NCBI GenBank assembly: GCA_035606335.1
Contig: DATNFP010000095.1
Location: forward strand, 1 to 7,148
DNA from: DATNFP01 sp035606335
GTDB lineage: Bacteria; Bacteroidota; Bacteroidia; Chitinophagales; Chitinophagaceae
Reading direction: 5' to 3'
DNA length: 7,148 bases
Each line of letters begins with the position of its first letter. The first letter of the stretch is position 1. This document shows positions 1 through 5,916 of this stretch, piece after piece. The notes under the pieces are model-generated. The model was not told where the DNA came from, ran no database searches, and was given only the letters and a program-made list of their open reading frames with translations. The translations under genes were made by a program, and so were the position numbers.

Positions 1-2
1 CG

Positions 3-254
3 CATGTTTCTTACCGGTTAGGGTTTTATTATGGGGCCGATTATGTTGATGTGCGAAACACACAGCTAAAGTATTATGCTGTAACTCTGGGAGCAAGTCT
101 GCCCTTCAGAAGATCGACAGACCAGATACATCTTGCACTTGATTTGGGACAGTTTGGGACACAGACAAACAGATTAGTCCAGGAGACATATGTACGTTTC
201 ACTTTAGGCCTTTCTCTCAATCAGCAGTGGTTTGTCAAGAGAAAATATGACTAA
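3..254 (+). CDS. Outer-membrane beta-barrel protein, C-terminal fragment (5' end outside window)
   Basis: The reading frame is open from the left edge and ends at TAA 252-254, giving 83 residues. No start is needed inside the window; the first ATG at 51 is internal. The fragment shows alternating hydrophobic and polar beta strands (for example YYAVTLGASLPF, IHLALDLGQFG, YVRFTLGLSL) and ends WFVKRKYD, as expected for the last strands of an outer-membrane barrel. A barrel gene directly before lptC is a familiar Bacteroidota arrangement, and the strand style recalls OmpP1/FadL-like proteins, but the fragment is too short to fix the family. Its stop codon lies inside the lptC start (ATGACTAA), so the two are very probably co-transcribed and translationally coupled. 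Confidence 0.75.
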   Translation, partial: HVSYRLGFYYGADYVDVRNTQLKYYAVTLGASLPFRRSTDQIHLALDLGQFGTQTNRLVQETYVRFTLGLSLNQQWFVKRKYD

Positions 255-840
255 CAGGTATTTTACAATAACTAATTTTCAAGTAACCCGGATCCTGTTT
301 CCGGGTATTTTGTTTTTGCTGTTTGCAATGGGCTCCTGCAAAAATGATCCTGAAGAAATAAAGGCTCTTACAGGTAAAAACACCTTACAACTTGACAGAG
401 CTGAAGACGTAACAATCATCTATAGTAAAAGAGGCGTTGTAACAGCAAAATTATTTGCACGCGAATTTATACGTAATGAAGCAGCCAAGCACCCCTATAC
501 TGATATGAAGAATGGTGTAGAGGCTGAATTTTACGATGACAGTTTGCATGTAGAAAATACGGTAACCGCGCGCTATGCCAGGTATTATGAAAGGGATGGA
601 TATATATTGATGCGTGACAGTGTTGTAATACACAGCAAAAAGAACGAACAGCTAAACACTGAGGAGCTTGTATGGAACCAAAAAATACATAAATTTTATA
701 CAGAGAAGTTTGTAAAGATCACAACGCCTACCCAAATAATATATGGCGATGGATTGGAAGCTAATGAAGACTTTACATGGTACGAAATTAAAAATCCTAA
801 AGGCTCGGTATTAGTAAACAAAAGTGAAGTACCGCAGTAG
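247..840 (+). CDS. lptC: LPS export ABC transporter periplasmic protein LptC, lipoprotein form
   Basis: LptC links the inner-membrane LptBFG extractor to the LptA bridge and passes lipopolysaccharide across the periplasm. The product has 197 residues. Residues 1-30 are a signal sequence with a hydrophobic stretch (ILFPGILFLLFAMGS) ending at Cys31, so it is predicted to be anchored by lipid, whereas E. coli LptC uses a transmembrane helix. Residues 45-190 fit the LptC beta-jellyroll: a run around DGYILMRDSVVI, then LNTEELVWNQK and IIYGDGLEANEDFTWYEI, the last matching the usual conserved C-terminal pattern (G-x-G-x-x-A-x-x-D-F). I chose ATG 247 because it overlaps the upstream stop by eight bases; an in-frame TTG at 232 is less likely. 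Family assignment rests on pattern recognition and signal type. Confidence 0.85.
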   Translation: MTNRYFTITNFQVTRILFPGILFLLFAMGSCKNDPEEIKALTGKNTLQLDRAEDVTIIYSKRGVVTAKLFAREFIRNEAAKHPYTDMKNGVEAEFYDDSLHVENTVTARYARYYERDGYILMRDSVVIHSKKNEQLNTEELVWNQKIHKFYTEKFVKITTPTQIIYGDGLEANEDFTWYEIKNPKGSVLVNKSEVPQ

Positions 841-851
841 TTGTATTTTTC

Positions 852-1136
852 TTATACTGCTACAAGAACCATGAATGCATGAGTGCTGTTGGTAGACAGA
901 CCTATCTCGAATGGATTTTCTCTTAACTGTTCAATTGTCAAAGGCAACTCTTTATTATCATTAATTGATGACTGAATACTTAGCTGTGAATGCTCATCCT
1001 TTTCAACCAACTTATATCGTCCAATTGATTTTCCGTTTCTGAATATTTTGCCTTCGAAAAAGCTATATACAATATTTGTACCTTGTAATTTAAATGCTGT
1101 GGTCAGCAATCTTTTTTGTAAATTATCTATTTCCAT
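852..1136 (-). CDS. Hypothetical small protein, 94 residues, no family recognised
   Basis: I do not recognise this protein. From ATG 1134-1136 it has 94 residues; the frame continues upstream to a TTG at 1166, but those ten extra residues (basic, MRWREKKIIK) overlap the likely promoter and are probably untranslated. There is no signal peptide or membrane segment, so it is probably cytoplasmic. The first third (LQKRLLTTAFKLQGTNIVYS) is mixed, followed by short beta-like stretches (GKIFRNGKSIGRYKLVEK, SQLSIQSSI) and a hydrophobic end (THAFMVLVAV). It converges on lptC with only 11 bases between the stop codons. No other minus-strand gene follows it, so it is probably monocistronic. Coding support is the open frame, a reasonable amino-acid mix and a plausible upstream promoter. 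Confidence 0.55.
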   Translation of the reverse strand: MEIDNLQKRLLTTAFKLQGTNIVYSFFEGKIFRNGKSIGRYKLVEKDEHSQLSIQSSINDNKELPLTIEQLRENPFEIGLSTNSTHAFMVLVAV

Positions 1137-1163
1137 TTTTATAATTTTTTTCTCTCTCCAGCG

Positions 1164-1172
1164 CAAAGGTTA
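1164..1172 (-). promoter_or_regulatory. Candidate -7 promoter element for the 94-residue gene
   Basis: On the minus strand the sequence reads TAACCTTTG, close to the Bacteroidota -7 consensus TAnnTTTG but with one extra base between TA and TTTG. Transcription from it would begin near 1158 and leave a leader of about 22 bases before ATG 1136. No well-placed TTTG -33 element is clear; a TTG lies about 16 bases upstream. Confidence 0.35.
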
Positions 1173-1440
1173 AACGCTTAGGCAAAACAAGGTATAGGAC
1201 ATGCTCATATTAACAATGACTTTAATTATTAATAACAAATGGTTTACAATTGCCCATTTTCAGACAAAAGCATGAACGGTGTAACATTTGTTCATTTTTA
1301 AAGCCAAACGCCACATATGTCATAGAATGGTAAAATAAAGATGGTAAAAACATTTAATTGATAACCGATGGCATAATATTGGTGTAAATTTTTTGAAGAT
1401 TACCTTCCTTTATACTGCCTCCAATACTACCGTATTAAAG

Positions 1441-1460
1441 TTATCCACAATTTGTGTGGA
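1441..1460. promoter_or_regulatory. Dyad-symmetric site containing a consensus DnaA box, 45 bases before the DinB-like gene
   Basis: TTATCCACA at 1441-1449 matches the DnaA-box consensus exactly. It overlaps two nested palindromes: CACAA-T-TTGTG (1446-1456) and TCCACA-N5-TGTGGA (1444-1449 with 1455-1460). Nested palindromes just upstream of a start codon resemble an operator. The run after it (1461-1484) contains only A and T. The site could bind a repressor of the downstream gene or DnaA; neither is shown by sequence alone. Confidence 0.3.
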
Positions 1461-1492
1461 AATAATTTAAATTTTTAAAAAAAAGTTGTTTC

Positions 1493-1500
1493 TATATTTA
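1493..1500 (+). promoter_or_regulatory. TATATTTA, candidate -7 element of the DinB-like gene
   Basis: This differs from TAnnTTTG only at the last base and sits five bases before ATG 1506. If it is the -7 element the transcript would be almost leaderless. The same octamer precedes two other plus-strand genes in the window (3882 and 4877). No -33 TTTG is found at the expected spacing. Confidence 0.3.
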
Positions 1501-1505
1501 TTCCT

Positions 1506-2381
1506 ATGGAGGATTTATCTCTTTTTATAAAAGCAAAAAAGATACCGATAGACGTTGTTGATCTATTACCTGTAATGGATACAATGCTTATTGAGTTATT
1601 GCAATCCCTGAATGCAGAAGAATGGCAGAAACAAACTGTATCTAAATTGGGTACAGTAAAAGATGTAGCCGCACATCTGCTTGATGGCAATATTCGCGCT
1701 TTATCAATGCTTAGAGATAAATATGTAGGCGAAACACCTGCTATCAGTCCCGACGAAGACCTGATCGCATACCTGAACGGGTTGAATACAAGCTGGGTGA
1801 AAGCAATGAAAAGAGTAAGCCCGAAAATGCTAATAATGCTCCACAGGATCACAGGCAAACCATTTTGTGAATACTACAATGCAATGAATCCATTTGGCAA
1901 GTCAGGCTTCCCGGTCGATTGGGCTGGAGAGCAAGAGAGCGAAAACTGGATGCACATTGCCTGTACTTATACCCAAAAGTGGCTGCACCAGCAACAAATA
2001 AGAGATGCTATTGATAAGCCGGGCCTGATGTCTTATGAATTTTTCAATCCTTTCATAGATATTTTTATGCTTGCTCTACCCTATACTTATAGAAATGTAG
2101 AAGTCAAACCAGACACTACAATAAAAATAACTATCACGTCGGATATTGGTGGTTCATGGTATTTGACAAAAACAACAGATAACTGGCAATTGGCCAGGGA
2201 AGAATTCCTTTACGATGTAGATGATGTTTATCCCGTAACAGTAATTACTATTGATCCAGATACTGCTTGGAGGCTTTTTTCCAGGAGTGTAACATCTGAA
2301 GAGGTAAAAAATAAGATCACAATCGCAGGCAACCAGCAGCTTGGGCAAGCAGCATTATCTATGGTAGCTGTAATGTCTTAG
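1506..2381 (+). CDS. DinB/maleylpyruvate-isomerase-like (MDMPI) metal-binding protein
   Basis: The 291-residue product has the two-domain layout of mycothiol-dependent maleylpyruvate isomerase relatives. Residues 15-170 form the DinB-like four-helix part, with TVKDVAAHLLDGN (His57) and YTQKWLHQQQIRDA (His161). Residues 200-290 resemble the MDMPI C-terminal domain, ending in the typical IxGxxxLGxxxLxMVAVM pattern. In the family one helix-1 His plus an E-x-x-x-H pair hold a divalent metal; here the residue four before His161 is Gln157, not Glu, so metal binding may be altered. Members act as thiol-dependent isomerases or transferases, but Bacteroidota lack mycothiol and the substrate here is unknown. 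It is cytoplasmic, with no signal peptide. ATG 1506 is the only ATG near the 5' end of the frame; GGAGGA lies just after it rather than before. The gene converges on the DUF4337 gene with five bases between stops. Confidence 0.75.
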   Translation: MEDLSLFIKAKKIPIDVVDLLPVMDTMLIELLQSLNAEEWQKQTVSKLGTVKDVAAHLLDGNIRALSMLRDKYVGETPAISPDEDLIAYLNGLNTSWVKAMKRVSPKMLIMLHRITGKPFCEYYNAMNPFGKSGFPVDWAGEQESENWMHIACTYTQKWLHQQQIRDAIDKPGLMSYEFFNPFIDIFMLALPYTYRNVEVKPDTTIKITITSDIGGSWYLTKTTDNWQLAREEFLYDVDDVYPVTVITIDPDTAWRLFSRSVTSEEVKNKITIAGNQQLGQAALSMVAVMS

Positions 2382-2386
2382 ATATC

Positions 2387-2920
2387 TCACAAAAGTGCCT
2401 GAACTAAAAATCCGATACCCACAATAGCCAGCACGACGCTCAATACCCACAACGAACGTTTTTTAGAAAGAATAGAAATGGCAGATATTGCTATAGCTAC
2501 CTGGAATAAAGTAACAGCACGTGCAAGAGTCTTATGTTTTCCCAAATGATATTCAGAATCGCTTTCATTTGCCTCAGCACTCTTTCTTATCTGTTCTTTT
2601 TGCTGCTCATATTTTGCATTTGCAAAGCTGTCAGCAGCAGATGTTTTATTGGTGTTTGAGATAATAATTTTTGCAGTAGCAGCCGCAATTTCAGACTTGA
2701 TACCTTTAGCCTGGTAATAAGCCCATTGATCAGATGCCTTAACCTGTGAGATCAAAGCCTCATTAGCATGATCGCCCGCCAGGAGACTGCTCACAGCAGC
2801 AAATACTGCCATCAGAGCGGTAGAAAGAGCAACATAAAAAGACCATTTCTCTTTACGTTCTTCAGCCTGCTCATGAATTTTTTCCTGCAAGTGTTCGGTT
2901 GGTACTTCCATCTCTTCCAT
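2387..2920 (-). CDS. DUF4337 family membrane protein
   Basis: The 177-residue product matches the DUF4337 pattern: a short acidic amphipathic start (MEVPTEHLQEKIHEQAEE), a first membrane helix at about 28-48 (FYVALSTALMAVFAAVSSLL), then the signature AGDHANEALISQVKASDQWA and YYQAKGIK. A charged central region (about 75-130) follows, probably helical or coiled-coil, with two C-terminal membrane helices at about 135-151 and 157-177. The function of the family is unknown; it is expected in the inner membrane. I chose ATG 2920 (MEEMEVPTEH); ATG 2911 is an alternative. The frame stays open back to an ATG at 3031, but those 37 extra residues do not look like the family's N terminus. It is divergent from the secreted-protein gene at 3069. 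Confidence 0.8.
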   Translation of the reverse strand: MEEMEVPTEHLQEKIHEQAEERKEKWSFYVALSTALMAVFAAVSSLLAGDHANEALISQVKASDQWAYYQAKGIKSEIAAATAKIIISNTNKTSAADSFANAKYEQQKEQIRKSAEANESDSEYHLGKHKTLARAVTLFQVAIAISAISILSKKRSLWVLSVVLAIVGIGFLVQALL

Positions 2921-3033
2921 ATACAAATTTTTAGCTATCAGAAATCTTTCTAAAGCTATGAAATGACATCTGAATTTTTTGCCATTACTGATAAGTTTTT
3001 CAATGCCATCACAAGAAAAATAACATACCATCG

Positions 3034-3041
3034 CAAATGTG
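3034..3041 (-). promoter_or_regulatory. Candidate -7 element for the DUF4337 gene
   Basis: The minus strand reads CACATTTG, one mismatch from TAnnTTTG. Initiation would fall near 3028 and give a leader of roughly 110 bases to ATG 2920. No matching -33 TTTG is visible, so support is weak. Confidence 0.25.
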
Positions 3042-3068
3042 GCAGCATTAATTTTCTAATTTGCCTTC

Positions 3069-3848
3069 ATGAAGCTGTATATACTGTTTACAATCACCTT
3101 TTTACTTACATTATTGAGTAATTATTGCATTGGGCAACAATCCTTAAGTGAAAAACAAATACTCGTTATCCCTATAAACAAGCCTATTCCAGCAAACTCG
3201 AAAAAGATCGGCACGATCAAAGCAGGAAATAATTCAACTAAAATACATTGTGCATACGACAGGACAATAGAAGAAGCCAAACAAGAAGCAATGAAAATGG
3301 GAGGTAATGTAATCAGGATCACGAGCCTTGTTTCTCCAACATTCATTAGCGGTTGCTATAAAATAGAAGCTGATGTTTTATATACCGATAAGTTGGAGGC
3401 CTATATTGCCAATAATCAATTATCAGGAAACACTGAAAGTAAAATAACCCAAACAGATACTGCACAATACGCTTCGCTCTATATTTATGCACCGGAAGGC
3501 AGTATTACATCCAGCTATAAATTACACATGAACGATTCTGTAATTTATAAAGTAAAAGACGGCACAAAACATTTAGTGAAATTATATACCGAAGGCAAAA
3601 TAAAATTGTGGTCTAAGACAGAAAGTGAAAAATCGGTAACATTCAACGTGAAATATGGTAATGAATATTACTTAAAATGTGGCACAGAACAGGGAAATGC
3701 CATTGCAGTACCAACGTTGAAAATTGTAGACAAATCAACCGGAGCTGCAGAGTATGAAAAAATAAGTAAAGACAATGAAGGAAATAAAAAAGAAAAACCA
3801 AATGAAGTTGATACTGATAATAAATCCTATCTGTATCAATATCATTAG
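3069..3848 (+). CDS. Secreted two-domain protein: RcsF-like N-terminal part and DUF2846-like C-terminal part
   Basis: The 259-residue product begins with a signal peptide (residues 1-22, LYILFTITFLLTLLSNYCIG), probably cut before Gln-Gln; Cys20 is not in a good lipobox, so a soluble periplasmic or secreted form is likelier than a lipoprotein. Residues 45-105 (KIGTIKAGN, HCAYDRTIEEAKQEAMKMGGNVIRIT, GCYKIEADVLY) recall the RcsF/YbjQ-like fold, in which a helix ending in an A-x-x-x-G-x-N-x-V motif packs against strands; Cys61 and Cys96 could form a disulfide. Residues 135-232 resemble DUF2846: a start like LYIYAPEG, a MNDS-VIYKV turn, NVKYGNEYYLKCG, then a strand ending in TLKIVD. A lysine/asparagine-rich tail ends it. 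The function is unknown. It starts a run of three exported-protein genes with lpxR next. Domain assignments are by pattern and moderately sure. Confidence 0.65.
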   Translation: MKLYILFTITFLLTLLSNYCIGQQSLSEKQILVIPINKPIPANSKKIGTIKAGNNSTKIHCAYDRTIEEAKQEAMKMGGNVIRITSLVSPTFISGCYKIEADVLYTDKLEAYIANNQLSGNTESKITQTDTAQYASLYIYAPEGSITSSYKLHMNDSVIYKVKDGTKHLVKLYTEGKIKLWSKTESEKSVTFNVKYGNEYYLKCGTEQGNAIAVPTLKIVDKSTGAAEYEKISKDNEGNKKEKPNEVDTDNKSYLYQYH

Positions 3849-3881
3849 ATGAAGCAGAAATCTATATGCCATTTTAGTGCG

Positions 3882-3889
3882 TATATTTA
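3882..3889 (+). promoter_or_regulatory. TATATTTA, candidate -7 element before the LpxR gene
   Basis: The octamer lies six bases before ATG 3896 in the 47-base gap after the preceding stop. It is one base from TAnnTTTG. It could give lpxR its own short-leader transcript, or be simple A/T-rich start context. Confidence 0.3.
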
Positions 3890-3895
3890 AAAGCA

Positions 3896-4855
3896 ATGAA
3901 GCTGCCTGATATATATATCACCCTTATTCTGTTTCCAATATCTTCTATCGCATCCGCACAAGCCATCAATGATAATTTATCGTACAGAAACTTAAACAGC
4001 GATAAATACTTTAGAATTAATTACGAGAATGATTTTTTCACAGCAACTGATGAGTATTATACACAAGGTATTTATATTGAATTGGTCAACCCTGCACTAA
4101 GAAAATTTCCTCTTTCAAAAACATTGATACATCCTAAAGCCAACAATATTATTTATGGCATGGGCATAGAACATAACGCCTATACACCAAGCGACCTTGG
4201 TAGTGATAAGCCACTATATGGTGACAGGCCATTTGCGGCAAGCCTTTTCCTGAAAACCTTTTTGATAGCAATGGACACAGAACGGAAAGACCGTTTCAGC
4301 AGTTCATTAAGCACAGGTGTTATCGGGCCTTCAGCATTTGGGCATGAGATGCAAGCTGGCATCCACAAAGCATTGGGGGATGTAACTCCTCATGGATGGC
4401 AAAACCAGATAAAAAATGATGCTGTTATAAATTATGAAGTTGATTACGAAAAAAGCCTGTTATCTTATAAAAACTATTTCAACTTAAACGGGTTTGCAAC
4501 TGCAAGAGCGGGTACCCTTAGTGACAAAGCAGGAATTGGCATTACAGTTATTGCAGGAACATTTAATTCGCCGTTTAAAATAGCAAATAATAAAAAGTTA
4601 AGGATATACTTGTATGACCATCCTGAAATAGATGCAATAGGTTATGATGCGCCCATGGAAGGAGGTGTTTTTACCCAGAGTGAAAATGTATATGTTATCA
4701 GCCCACGTGATGTTTCCACAATTACATTTCAAAACCGCTTTGGTGCAGTGCTTACTTATAAACGACTATATGTAGAATACTATTACACATTCATTACTAA
4801 AGAATTTAATACTGGAAAACCTCACCAAACCGGTGGAATAACTGTCGGGTTTTAA
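3896..4855 (+). CDS. lpxR: Lipid A deacylase LpxR family outer-membrane protein (DUF2219)
   Basis: LpxR is an outer-membrane barrel that removes the 3'-acyloxyacyl chains of lipid A in a calcium-dependent, phospholipase A2-like reaction. The 319-residue product has a signal peptide (1-21, cut after ASA) and the family signatures in order: YENDFFTATDEYYTQGI (Asn45-Asp46 near the mature N terminus, matching the Asn-Asp pair of the known enzyme), YGDRPFAASLFL at 108-119, and GVIGPSAFGHEMQAGIHKALG at 141-161, where His157 is the best candidate for the catalytic histidine. HGWQNQIKNDAVINYEVDYE (166-185) is also typical. The chain ends in Phe, as barrel proteins do. Length is close to that of other family members. 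Lipid A in Bacteroidota differs from the enteric form, so the exact bond cut is unknown. No Shine-Dalgarno sequence precedes ATG 3896. Confidence 0.85.
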   Translation: MKLPDIYITLILFPISSIASAQAINDNLSYRNLNSDKYFRINYENDFFTATDEYYTQGIYIELVNPALRKFPLSKTLIHPKANNIIYGMGIEHNAYTPSDLGSDKPLYGDRPFAASLFLKTFLIAMDTERKDRFSSSLSTGVIGPSAFGHEMQAGIHKALGDVTPHGWQNQIKNDAVINYEVDYEKSLLSYKNYFNLNGFATARAGTLSDKAGIGITVIAGTFNSPFKIANNKKLRIYLYDHPEIDAIGYDAPMEGGVFTQSENVYVISPRDVSTITFQNRFGAVLTYKRLYVEYYYTFITKEFNTGKPHQTGGITVGF

Positions 4856-4876
4856 GATATTTTGTGATACACATAC

Positions 4877-4884
4877 TATATTTA
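4877..4884 (+). promoter_or_regulatory. TATATTTA, candidate -7 element of the TPR lipoprotein gene
   Basis: This third copy of the octamer ends 18 bases before ATG 4903, the most natural promoter spacing of the three. A TTTG at 4861-4864 lies upstream but only 12 bases away, shorter than the usual gap to a -33 element. Confidence 0.35.
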
Positions 4885-4901
4885 TGGCAACAAACTGCCA
4901 T
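4884..4901 (+). promoter_or_regulatory. Hairpin next to the TPR-gene start codon
   Basis: ATGGCA (4884-4889) and TGCCAT (4896-4901) form a perfect six-base inverted repeat around the loop ACAAAC. The structure ends one base before ATG 4903. In RNA it would occupy the ribosome-landing region and could lower or regulate initiation; as DNA it could be an operator. Its position is clear from sequence; its role is inference. Confidence 0.35.
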
Positions 4902-4902
4902 A

Positions 4903-5916
4903 ATGCAATCCAGACAATATATAATACTTCTGTTCTTAGTAATAATCACGTTTTCAGCCTGTCAGCAAAACAATACGCATAAACAACTACAGAATAATAA
5001 AGCTGCTACTAATAAGGCAACCAGCTCAAGTAATAATAACAACAACAATAATAATATTGATACTTCAAAAGACGTTGCAAATGGTCCTACAGATCAAAAA
5101 AGAGTAAGGATGCTGATTGAAAAAGGGACCGTAATGGCTGATTTAAAAAAATATAATCGTGCACTTGTTTTCTTTGACAGTGCTATAATGCTTGACCCAA
5201 AGAATACATTTGCCTATACAAACAGGGCTGCTGCATACTTTGCAATGGGGGAACCTGAAAAATCGATGGCAGATTGTAATACAGCTTACAACCTGAACAA
5301 TGGAAATTATTATGCGCTCTATACCCGCGCAATGATATACCTGGCATACGGCAATTACAAAAATGTAATATCAGACCTTACAAAAGTAACACAGCTTGAT
5401 TCTGCTCACGCGGAAGCCTATACCTACCTGGCAGTAGCCGAAGCAAGCACTGGCGATATTGATAAAGCAAGAAAGGACTTCAATAAATCGATAAAAATAA
5501 ATCCTAAGTTGCCAGCAGCTTATTATAACAGGGGCATATTTTATGGCCTGTTAAAGAAAACAGATAGCGAACTAAGGGATTATAAAAAAGCATTGAAGAT
5601 AAATCCCAATTACTTAGAAGCACGCTATAACCTGGCAGTAACGGAAGAAAAAGATCTACATAATTACAAAGAAGCGATAACAGAATTTGATAAAATATTA
5701 AAAGTAAATCCTCAGGACTCAAGAGCGCTATTTAATAGGGGGAAATCTGAACAAGCCCTAAAAAACTACAAAGGAGCACGGGAAGATTATAACGCCGCCA
5801 TACGGCTTAATCCAACTTATAAAAGTGCTTACCTGCAAAGAAGTGAATTATATAAGATAACAGGCGACAAAGCTAATGCTATGAAAGACCTTGCCACTGC
5901 CAATAGTATCAAGTAA
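4903..5916 (+). CDS. TPR-repeat lipoprotein with Asn-rich linker
   Basis: The 337-residue product starts at ATG 4903; a GTG at 4864 in the same frame would add 13 residues ahead of a normal signal sequence and is unlikely. Residues 1-19 are a lipoprotein signal (IILLFLVIITFSA) ending at Cys20. Residues 21-62 form a low-complexity linker rich in Asn, Gln, Ser and Thr, with eight Asn at 44-51. From about 68 to the end there are eight 34-residue TPR units starting near 68, 102, 136, 170, 204, 238, 273 and 307, with typical endings such as ALKINPN and AIRLNPT; the last is incomplete. TPR lipoproteins usually act as scaffolds for envelope complexes; no partner is visible here beyond neighbouring lpxR. 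Its 3' end overlaps the convergent NUDIX gene by eight bases. Confidence 0.85.
   Translation: MQSRQYIILLFLVIITFSACQQNNTHKQLQNNKAATNKATSSSNNNNNNNNIDTSKDVANGPTDQKRVRMLIEKGTVMADLKKYNRALVFFDSAIMLDPKNTFAYTNRAAAYFAMGEPEKSMADCNTAYNLNNGNYYALYTRAMIYLAYGNYKNVISDLTKVTQLDSAHAEAYTYLAVAEASTGDIDKARKDFNKSIKINPKLPAAYYNRGIFYGLLKKTDSELRDYKKALKINPNYLEARYNLAVTEEKDLHNYKEAITEFDKILKVNPQDSRALFNRGKSEQALKNYKGAREDYNAAIRLNPTYKSAYLQRSELYKITGDKANAMKDLATANSIK
5032..5055 (+). repeat. Trinucleotide microsatellite, eight Asn codons (AAY)8
   Basis: Eight consecutive AAT/AAC codons (AAT AAT, three AAC, three AAT) encode the poly-Asn part of the TPR lipoprotein linker. A shorter AATAATAA run lies at 4993-5000. Slippage would change linker length in frame and would not switch the gene off. 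Confidence 0.8.

Larger units (their letters stand above)
1137..1505. other. Non-coding region of 369 bases between divergent genes
   Basis: No convincing reading frame is present. It is A+T-rich and should hold the promoters for both flanking genes. Visible structures are an inverted repeat ATGAAC/GTTCAT (1272-1277 and 1290-1295, 12-base spacer), a direct repeat ATGGTAAAA (1327-1335 and 1341-1349), a dyad with a perfect DnaA-box 9-mer (1441-1460) and an A/T-only run of about 24 bases just after it. None of the repeats extends far enough to indicate a mobile element or a structured RNA. Confidence 0.6.

Noticed and set aside
834..860. Possible terminator hairpin GCAGTA/TACTGC between lptC and the 94-residue gene
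   Set aside because: The stem is only six base pairs with a 15-base loop, it overlaps both coding ends, and no clear T-run follows the stem on either strand.
1167..1505. Replication origin or structured regulatory RNA in the long gap
   Set aside because: Only one exact DnaA box is present, no dnaA/dnaN-type neighbours are seen, and the inverted repeats are six bases or shorter, so neither is supported.
1475..1858. Minus-strand open frame of 127 codons
   Set aside because: It lies opposite the well-supported DinB-like gene, has no family features, and its hydrophobic stretches arise from antisense reading.
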